Assembly: GCA_019752975.1 (NCBI GenBank) | Contig: JAIELM010000241.1 | Location: 1-6,396 of the forward strand | Direction: 5' to 3' | Length of the DNA stretch: 6,396 nt | DNA from: Undibacterium sp. | GTDB lineage: Bacteria > Pseudomonadota > Gammaproteobacteria > Burkholderiales > Burkholderiaceae_D | Part shown: positions 1 through 4,919 of the stretch, piece after piece | Layout of the letters: each line of letters opens with the position of its first letter | Position numbering within the stretch: position 1 is the stretch's first letter | Notes under the pieces: model-generated | Seen by the model: only the letters and a program-made list of their open reading frames with translations | The model's database searches: none | Told to the model about the DNA's origin: nothing | Position numbers and translations under genes: made by a program

Positions 1-280
1 CCTTCGCGTCTCGGCGTTGAGGTGTTTTCGATCTTTTTCTCAAATTACCTCTTTCGCGACAGCCTCTAAAGCTCGGTAAGCGATTAAAATTTTTGAACTA
101 TTCAGCCTCAAGTAAGCCGTCTTTCCCGCATGATTTTAGCGGGAATCCAGCGACTTTTGTTCAGTAACGAACACCACTAGATCCCCGATTAGACCCTCGG
201 GGATGACGTAAAATGGATTGACATATTCTGAAACTTTTTCTCCGTTTATAAGGGGCGGAATAACTACAAATTTTTTATCC
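1..280. other. Intergenic left edge without a convincing gene
   Basis: This stretch lies beyond the 3' end of the minus-strand acetyltransferase gene. I see no reading frame with family-like protein content. Its only clear structure is the REPIN-like element at 118-208. A TTGACA hexamer at 218-223 has no matching -10 at normal spacing. No hairpin with a T-tract follows the acetyltransferase stop on the minus strand, so its transcript may run into the REPIN hairpins. Confidence 0.6.
118..208. repeat. REPIN-like element: two REP-type hairpins in inverted orientation
   Basis: Seen directly: a 7-bp stem TTCCCGC (123-129) / GCGGGAA (139-145) with a 9-nt loop, and an 8-bp stem ATCCCCGA (181-188) / TCGGGGAT (197-204) with an 8-nt loop. 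The outer ends are also inverted: CGTCTTTCCCGC at 118-129 matches the reverse complement of the right end (CGTCATCCCCGA) at 10 of 12 positions. Two short palindromic units facing each other across about 35 bp is the layout of REP doublets (REPINs), which are dispersed by RAYT transposases in many proteobacteria. It lies just beyond the 3' end of a gene, a usual REP location, where it may stabilise or attenuate transcripts. No RAYT gene is in the window. Only the copy number in the genome can prove it is a repeat. Confidence 0.65.
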
Positions 281-1363
281 TTAAATCGAAATTCGCCACC
301 CCTTAAGTCGTAAGCCCCACATCAAGACGGCAAACACTGCAGTAAAACTTGCCGCAAAAGCGAACGATGCAAACGCCGCGTCATAAGTCACTGCCAAACC
401 GCCAAATGCCAAAGGGTATAGCTTATCCATCCAAGCTGTCCCCGCCAGCACACAAGTAGCGATCCAAGACAAGGCATAAGCGGCAATCGCATTCACACCA
501 AAGCTCTTACCCACAGCGGGTAAGCCACGTAAGTCAATGAGTCTATGTGCCAAGGCCAAGGCAAGGTAAGCTAAGCCGCCTGTCCACAACACAAAAGAGG
601 AAGTCCAAAGCTGTTTATTGAGCGGCAGCACCCAAGACCATATAGCGCCCAAAAACAAGGCCACTAAAGCATATTGCCACAAACGTTGTGCCTGCCCATT
701 GCGTAACCACGCTCCCGCCAATACGCCCATCAACACCGTCGCCAACGCTGGCAAAGTAGAGAGTATGCCCTCAGGCTCTTGCGCCAAACCAGTCTTAGCA
801 TCAAAGGCGTAGGCCAATTTACCCAAGACCGCAGTATCAATCTTGTCGGCTAAATTAAGCTGAGGCTGATAAGTTCCACCAAAATACAGCAGCGCCCAAT
901 AAGCTAATAAAATCACCGCCAACAGCAACGCCAACTGACGCAATTGACGCACATAAATGGTCAAATATCCCGCCAAAATAAAACAAATTCCAATCCGCTG
1001 CAGCACACCAAGTAGACGAAAATCTCGCCCGGGAATCAGTAAATGCGCAATCCAATGTAAGACTAAGCCTAAACCAATTATCCTCACCCCTCGCCAAAAC
1101 ACGGCGCGCATCATCACACGGCGATTGGCTCCCTGCTCCAATTTTGGTACCAAAGCCAAATACAAGGAGACGCCAACAATCAGTAAAAAAAATGGAAAAA
1201 TAAAATCCGGCGGAGTGCAGCCATGCCAAGTTGCATGTTCCAACCATGAATAAACATGATCCCAATCGCCGGCATTATTGACCAATAACATTGCGGCGAC
1301 AGTCAAGCCGCGCAGTGCATCGACGGACGAAAAACGAGGCGAAGATGTGACTGTAATTGACAT
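281..1363 (-). CDS. nagX: NagX/HGSNAT-like membrane acetyltransferase (DUF5009-type), 360 aa
   Basis: Likely an integral inner-membrane acyltransferase related to human heparan-alpha-glucosaminide N-acetyltransferase and bacterial NagX proteins, which are associated with amino-sugar use. Seen: an N-terminal signature SVDALRGLTVAAMLLVNN (residues 13-30), then EHATWHG (42-48) and PPDFIFPFFLLIVG (51-64), RLLGVLQRIG (116-125), and a polar TM-loop block PLNKQLWTSSFVLWTGG (247-263). About ten hydrophobic segments span the protein. His43 in EHATWHG aligns with the KHASWNG segment of HGSNAT that contains its active-site His269 (from memory). Full length is normal for the family (about 360-370 aa). 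I chose the ATG at 1363 because AGGA (1372-1375) lies 8 nt upstream and because the family starts just before the DALRG motif. The frame stays open upstream to 1453, but that extension is lysine/phenylalanine-rich and overlaps the promoter. It is divergent from the transporter at 1601. The family is confident; the substrate is not known. Confidence 0.85.
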   Translation of the reverse strand: MSITVTSSPRFSSVDALRGLTVAAMLLVNNAGDWDHVYSWLEHATWHGCTPPDFIFPFFLLIVGVSLYLALVPKLEQGANRRVMMRAVFWRGVRIIGLGLVLHWIAHLLIPGRDFRLLGVLQRIGICFILAGYLTIYVRQLRQLALLLAVILLAYWALLYFGGTYQPQLNLADKIDTAVLGKLAYAFDAKTGLAQEPEGILSTLPALATVLMGVLAGAWLRNGQAQRLWQYALVALFLGAIWSWVLPLNKQLWTSSFVLWTGGLAYLALALAHRLIDLRGLPAVGKSFGVNAIAAYALSWIATCVLAGTAWMDKLYPLAFGGLAVTYDAAFASFAFAASFTAVFAVLMWGLRLKGWRISI

Positions 1364-1371
1364 AAGCATTA

Positions 1372-1375
1372 TCCT
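1372..1375 (-). promoter_or_regulatory. Ribosome binding site deciding the nagX-like start
   Basis: On the minus strand AGGA is followed by 8 nt and then ATG (1363). The ATG at 1369 would be only 2 nt from it, and the upstream ATG at 1453 has no such site. This supports the 360-residue product. Confidence 0.6.
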
Positions 1376-1434
1376 AAAAAAAGAAAATGAGACCGAGTGC
1401 TCAAAAAAATTTAATACCACTTTTAAATTTTCGT

Positions 1435-1473
1435 GAAAGTTTTTTCGTCTCAAATTATAGACGAAAAACTTTC
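1435..1473. promoter_or_regulatory. Interrupted inverted repeat (candidate operator) between divergent genes
   Basis: The left arm GAAAGTTTTTTCGTCT (1435-1450) and right arm AGACGAAAAACTTTC (1459-1473) are reverse complements, except that the left arm has one extra T. The innermost 10 bp are perfect. The 8-bp spacer CAAATTAT contributes most of a perfect TATAAT read on the minus strand (1459 to 1454), the probable -10 of the acetyltransferase promoter. A dimeric repressor bound here would cover that promoter. It could instead act as an RNA hairpin, but transcripts from the nearby promoters would not include both arms, so a DNA-level role is more likely. The binding protein is unknown. Confidence 0.5.
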
Positions 1474-1483
1474 TATTTTTCCA
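1454..1483 (-). promoter_or_regulatory. Putative sigma70 promoter of the nagX-like gene
   Basis: On the minus strand, -35 TGGAAA (1483-1478, 4 of 6 to consensus) is followed by an 18-bp gap and a perfect -10 TATAAT (1459-1454). Transcription would start near 1447, giving a leader of about 84 nt. The -10 sits between the arms of the inverted repeat at 1435-1473. A second minus-strand TATAAT at 1511-1506 lacks a recognisable -35. Confidence 0.4.
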
Positions 1484-1520
1484 TATTGGTACTTAAGTGG
1501 ATTTAATTATATAAAACCAG

Positions 1521-1549
1521 TTGACCAAGATGCGGTTGAATAGTATGTT
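1521..1549 (+). promoter_or_regulatory. Putative sigma70 promoter of the transporter gene
   Basis: TTGACC (1521-1526, 5 of 6 to the -35 consensus), a 17-bp spacer and TATGTT (1544-1549, 4 of 6 to the -10 consensus). The start would be near 1556, leaving a leader of about 45 nt before the ATG at 1601. An alternative is TTGGTA (1486-1491) with TATATA (1508-1513) at a 16-bp spacing. This is pattern matching only. Confidence 0.35.
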
Positions 1550-1600
1550 GTGGTCTTCACTCGTTCAAAAAAAGTATAAACCCAATTCGAGATTAATCTT

Positions 1601-2905
1601 ATGACAATCAAAAAAAATTCTTCACGTTCACCCATCACTTGGGTGTCAACGCTCTACATTGCCGAAGGTTTGCCTTTATTTGCCATCACTCTGCTAGCTG
1701 GACTAATGTACAAGAGCCTAGGTGTCAACAACGATGATATTGCTTACTGGACTGGTCTCATCGGTTTTGCTTGGGTATTTAAACCTCTTTGGAGTCCGTT
1801 TTTAGAAGTCATCCAAAACAAAAAAATGCTGGTCATCCTTTTTCAATTAATAGGTGGTCTCAGTTTAGGTCTAGTCGCACTTTCTATGCAACTACCCAAT
1901 TATTTTGCCATTAGCATAGGCTTACTCGCCATGGTCGCCATCGCTTCAGCCACCCACGACATCGTCGCCGATGGCCTGTATATTGCTAGCTTAAACCACC
2001 AACAACAAGCCCAGTACGCAGGTTGGCAAGGTGCCTTCTACAACGTTGCCCGTTTTCTTTCATTAGGTGTACTTATCGCCTACGCAGGAGAGCTGCAAAA
2101 AACCATGCCCCCTGCTCAAGCATGGGCAATTATCTTTGCACTTTTAGGCCTTGGTTTAGTCGCGCTAGCGCTTTATCACACATGGAGTTTGCCCAAAGAA
2201 AAACCTCAAGAAACGCGTCCAAGTATGCGTGATGTCTATGATACTTCTGTCCTTGTCATTATCGATTTTTTCAAAAAACCCGGTATTTGGATGATGATTC
2301 TATTTATTATCTTGTTTCGCACAGGAGAAGGACAAGTTCAAACCATTGGCCCCTTATTTTTAAAAGAAATCAAAGCCAATGGTGGACTTGGACTCACCGA
2401 CGCCCAATTTAGCTTGGTCTATGGACTCTCTGGTACCATTGCTTTTATCGCTGGCAGCATCTTCGGCGGATATTTCGCTGCTTGGTTAGGGCTGCGCCGT
2501 GCCTTGCTATGGCTCATTCTCATGATGAATGTTCCTAACTTAGTTTTCTTCTTTTTGAGCACAACCATGCCTGACAATCTAGGTATCATTAGCGTCGCGC
2601 TGTCGTTTGAAATGTTCGGCTACGGTTTTGGTTTCGTGGGACTTATCCTCTTCATGATGCAAGTGGTCGCTCCCGGAAAATACCAAACCGCTCACTACGC
2701 ACTCTCTACTGGCGTGATGTATTTGGGTTTCAACATTGCAAAAATGATGAGCGGAAAAATACAAATGGCACTAGGCTACAAGAATTTTTTTATTTGGGTC
2801 TTAATTTCCGCGATTCCGGCACTTATTTTGTCGCGCTTCTTAAATATTAAAGACAAAGAAAAAACCAATGAAGCAGCAATTGAAGGGGCAACGGTAGACC
2901 TGTAG
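1601..2905 (+). CDS. PAT/AmpG-like major facilitator superfamily transporter, 434 aa
   Basis: An inner-membrane secondary transporter with about 12 hydrophobic segments over its full length. It resembles the peptide/acetyl-CoA transporter (PAT) branch of MFS that includes the muropeptide permease AmpG. Seen: YIAEGLPL (19-26) in TM1, FKPLWSP (60-66) after TM2 in the place of the AmpG KFLWAP-type motif, and ATHDIVADGLYIASL (117-131), which matches the ASxDIxxDGxY block of this branch. A long soluble linker (about 196-225, rich in charged residues) separates the two six-helix halves. The C-terminal half contains EMFGYGFGFVGLILF (337-351). The tail after residue 412 is charged and cytosolic. The start at 1601 has only a weak GAG about 10 nt upstream, but the N-terminus has normal length. 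Its divergence from a NagX-like acetyltransferase suggests an amino-sugar, chitin-derived or peptidoglycan-derived substrate. That is inference, and I withhold the name ampG because the sequence is distant from enterobacterial AmpG. Confidence 0.8.
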   Translation: MTIKKNSSRSPITWVSTLYIAEGLPLFAITLLAGLMYKSLGVNNDDIAYWTGLIGFAWVFKPLWSPFLEVIQNKKMLVILFQLIGGLSLGLVALSMQLPNYFAISIGLLAMVAIASATHDIVADGLYIASLNHQQQAQYAGWQGAFYNVARFLSLGVLIAYAGELQKTMPPAQAWAIIFALLGLGLVALALYHTWSLPKEKPQETRPSMRDVYDTSVLVIIDFFKKPGIWMMILFIILFRTGEGQVQTIGPLFLKEIKANGGLGLTDAQFSLVYGLSGTIAFIAGSIFGGYFAAWLGLRRALLWLILMMNVPNLVFFFLSTTMPDNLGIISVALSFEMFGYGFGFVGLILFMMQVVAPGKYQTAHYALSTGVMYLGFNIAKMMSGKIQMALGYKNFFIWVLISAIPALILSRFLNIKDKEKTNEAAIEGATVDL

Positions 2906-2913
2906 TACATTGC

Positions 2914-2944
2914 GCTCAGGTGACAATGTCACCTGAGCTTTATT
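2914..2944 (+). terminator. Intrinsic terminator after the transporter gene
   Basis: GCTCAGGTGAC (2914-2924), loop AAT, GTCACCTGAGC (2928-2938): an 11-bp perfect stem followed by TTTATT. It starts 8 nt after the TAG stop of the transporter. The minus-strand side has no T-tract, so it is probably one-directional, although it also lies beyond the 3' end of the convergent eCIS-core gene (stop at 3032). Confidence 0.85.
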
Positions 2945-3031
2945 CGCCACATGCTGTTCAAAATAGCGAGTTTTTTGAAGCCACGAAAAAATCCAGCGCA
3001 ACTCAACTCCACTTAAAATACAGAACCAACA

Positions 3032-4642
3032 CTATCCTCTACGCGATTTTTCAAATTTTATTCTTGCGATAAATCCTGTGAGAGAAACTCCCAATGAAAC
3101 CAGGTTGGCCTTTGGGCGTGTCTGAGGAATCCAAGGGTGTGTCGCCCCCCGTTGTGGTAGCACTACTTGGTCAAACAATTCTCCATAAACATCGCCCAGC
3201 GCCACAGTATGATTAAGTGGCGGCAGACGACCATCATCAGTAGCAATTATTCTAGCGATGTCCACCAAGTATAAATGGATGAGTTCACTCGTTTGCTCTT
3301 GTCTTTCAGCTAGTGATCTTAGTGGGTCTGCCCAGATCGCATCACCGATATTGAGGACAGTTTCAAAGTACACATTCGCTCTAGTCAATGGAGATGGGAC
3401 TCCTACAACAGGAGGATTACGCAAGATGTCGGCAACCATCACATGATCGTGCTGTCGTCGCCCATCTCTTTGTTCGGGCGGTTGCCCAAGGCCGGGCAAC
3501 GGAAAGTCAGCGAACTCGTACCCCCCAGAGGCGGTATTGCCTTTATGTATTTTTCTAGGCGTATGAATCGGGGCAAATACGTTCACTGCTGCATCATTGA
3601 TTCCCCTGAAATCTGACGGTATATTGTGAACGCCAATCTCATGTGCCAGCAAGCCTAACAATTCACCCACTGTCGCTGCTTGGGCAAATGGCCGTTGAAC
3701 CGTGATTTGAATCGTAGGAAAGGGATTCGGCGCTTCTAGAACGGTAATAGTTTCGGCCGGATTATCCCCTTCTATGTTACTTTGTCCACCAGCAAAATCT
3801 GCCCCTCCTTCCGCTTCAACCGACACCACGAGTTGTTGAACATGGAGGTTAGGATCATTGTTGATCGTCGTCACAAGGATATCAACCGCACTTTGCAAGC
3901 GCGCACCAGCATCAGCGGTCAAAGGAGCGGGAGTATGAATAGCAAATGGGGGCACTCCATAAATAACCCTTTGAATGGGACAAGAGGAGCTATTTGAGAG
4001 AGAAAAATTATTGTAGGTTGTTACATTTTGATGCGCAAACTGAGCAAGGCTGGCCATCTCTTGTGTCTGATTTCTCGCGATCATATCTGGTCGAGACCGC
4101 AAAAATTGAGCTGCTTTTGCCCCCATCACATCCGCTTCATTCTCCAATATCGCATTGTCATTGACGTTCACATTACCTTGCATTTGCATGCTAGGCTTGA
4201 CCCTTCCTTGCTGCTGCTGAACTACATGCCACGCCTCATGAGGCAAATGCTTTTCCTGCCCTGGCGCCAAATGGATATCGACTCCTTGCGCGTACGCATG
4301 GGCGTTGAATTTGGCGGGCTTTAGAGAGTTGTAATGAACTTTGACATGATCCATGCTCAGGCCGGCCAAAAGTTCTATGCCTGTTTTAAGTTGGTTTGGC
4401 AAGCCAGTATTATTTGCTCTTTTTGACGCCATTTCTCGCCGTTGCACTAGTGGTAATGATGTGGCGGTATTGGTGGCAATGTCATGGTTATGTCTTGCTC
4501 GCAATGGACTACTCACATAGCGATACTCACCAAACGGTGTAGTGAGCGTATCGTCGTAGAATGGCGCTACCCGGTCCAAATCTGCACTACTGGGTCGTCG
4601 TTCTTGACGCGGTTGTGCTTTAGGTTCACTCTTAATTGGCAT
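3032..4642 (-). CDS. eCIS-core (DUF4157) protein with C-terminal HExxxH putative metallopeptidase domain, 536 aa
   Basis: A probable polymorphic-toxin or injection-system cargo protein; the activity is untested. Domains in order: a polar N-terminus with FGEYRYVSSP (37-46), PLVQRRE (64-70), and the eCIS-core/DUF4157 domain (about 81-177). The core has a zincin motif LPHEAWHVVQQ (133-143) and ENEADVMG (167-174), whose acidic residues may supply a third metal ligand. Then come a low-complexity linker, CPIQR (221-225) and a distinct C-terminal domain (about 227-536). That domain has LLAHEIGVH (331-339) and a later QHDHVMVADI (397-406), possible zinc ligands. There is no signal peptide or membrane segment. 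I chose the ATG at 4642 because it places FGxYRY at residue 37, against 36 in the divergent paralogue. A TTG at 4693 would add 17 residues; neither start has a good ribosome site. No immunity gene follows; the next gene is convergent. Confidence 0.8.
   Translation of the reverse strand: MPIKSEPKAQPRQERRPSSADLDRVAPFYDDTLTTPFGEYRYVSSPLRARHNHDIATNTATSLPLVQRREMASKRANNTGLPNQLKTGIELLAGLSMDHVKVHYNSLKPAKFNAHAYAQGVDIHLAPGQEKHLPHEAWHVVQQQQGRVKPSMQMQGNVNVNDNAILENEADVMGAKAAQFLRSRPDMIARNQTQEMASLAQFAHQNVTTYNNFSLSNSSSCPIQRVIYGVPPFAIHTPAPLTADAGARLQSAVDILVTTINNDPNLHVQQLVVSVEAEGGADFAGGQSNIEGDNPAETITVLEAPNPFPTIQITVQRPFAQAATVGELLGLLAHEIGVHNIPSDFRGINDAAVNVFAPIHTPRKIHKGNTASGGYEFADFPLPGLGQPPEQRDGRRQHDHVMVADILRNPPVVGVPSPLTRANVYFETVLNIGDAIWADPLRSLAERQEQTSELIHLYLVDIARIIATDDGRLPPLNHTVALGDVYGELFDQVVLPQRGATHPWIPQTRPKANLVSLGVSLTGFIARIKFEKSRRG
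4112..4402 (-). other. eCIS-core (DUF4157) domain of the minus-strand protein
   Basis: Residues 81-177. By hand alignment about 66 of 97 positions are identical to residues 70-165 of the divergent protein. Invariant blocks include VKVHYNS, AYAQG, IHLA, HLPHEAWH and EADVMG. This is the signature of the DUF4157 family, found in proteins linked to extracellular contractile injection systems. Confidence 0.85.
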
Positions 4643-4750
4643 AGGCGAGAGTCGGTTTTCAAAAGTTCCAGAAAAACAAATACGAGTAGTCAATTGCCAT
4701 TTCTAGGTTGATCTGTAGACGAGGGAAAAAGCCATGATGCCACAAATATA

Positions 4751-4779
4751 GGTATAGCAAAAGAAATATGGACCGCCAA
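4751..4779 (-). promoter_or_regulatory. Putative promoter of the minus-strand eCIS-core gene
   Basis: On the minus strand, TTGGCG (4779-4774, 4 of 6) is followed by a 17-bp spacer and TATACC (4756-4751, 4 of 6), preceded by a TGC extended -10. The start near 4744 would give a leader of about 100 nt to the ATG at 4642. A nearby TATATT (4750-4745) is an alternative -10 without a good -35. Confidence 0.3.
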
Positions 4780-4859
4780 TATCATGTGGCACTATCAGCA
4801 ATGCAAACGCCTGACACAACCACCCAACATTGGCACACCATATTCCACACAAAATCAGG

Positions 4860-4887
4860 ATGACATGATCGAAGGACATGATAGAAT
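4860..4887 (+). promoter_or_regulatory. Putative extended -10 promoter of the plus-strand eCIS-core gene
   Basis: ATGACA (4860-4865, 5 of 6 to -35), a 16-bp spacer, and TAGAAT (4882-4887, 5 of 6 to -10) preceded by TGA, an extended -10. The start near 4894 leaves a leader of about 26 nt. The ATG at 4920 has only a weak purine-rich GAAAGA (4909-4914 region) ahead of it. Confidence 0.5.
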
Positions 4888-4919
4888 TTAATCACAAAAA
4901 TCCCGCGTGAAAGACTCGC

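Larger units (their letters stand above)
4643..4919. promoter_or_regulatory. Divergent control region between the two eCIS-core genes
   Basis: This 277-bp AT-rich region contains both 5' ends and no convincing gene. The hexamer CATGAT or its complement occurs four times: at 4733, 4781 (reverse), 4864 and 4877. Two of these belong to an 8-bp direct repeat GACATGAT (4862-4869 and 4875-4882, 13-bp period), which overlaps the -35 and -10 of the plus-strand promoter. That could be an activator or repressor site, but it is only a pattern here. Confidence 0.4.

Noticed and set aside
218..252. TTGACA (218-223) with TATAAG (247-252) as a plus-strand promoter
   Set aside because: The spacing is 23 bp and there is no plus-strand gene downstream.
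855..1265. Long minus-strand reading frame (136 codons) inside the acetyltransferase gene
   Set aside because: It overlaps the well-supported NagX-like frame, and its composition is tryptophan/cysteine-rich without family motifs. The plus-strand frames at 618-812 and 957-1253 are likewise antisense shadows.
1551..1560. TGGTCTTCAC as a DasR/NagR-type GntR operator
   Set aside because: Only the left half site fits; the right half does not complete the TGGTCT-AGACCA palindrome.
4028..4324. Plus-strand frames opposite the minus-strand eCIS-core gene (also 3258-3446, 3782-3997, 4484-4711)
   Set aside because: They lie antisense to conserved domain sequence, and none has a good start region or recognisable content.
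4643..4693. TTG at 4693 as the start of the minus-strand eCIS-core protein
   Set aside because: The ATG at 4642 gives an N-terminus of the same length as the paralogue up to FGxYRY. The 17 extra residues have no counterpart there.
4787..4850. TGGCAC hexamers at 4787 and 4831 as sigma54 -24 elements
   Set aside because: The -12 GC is not at the required spacing in either case.
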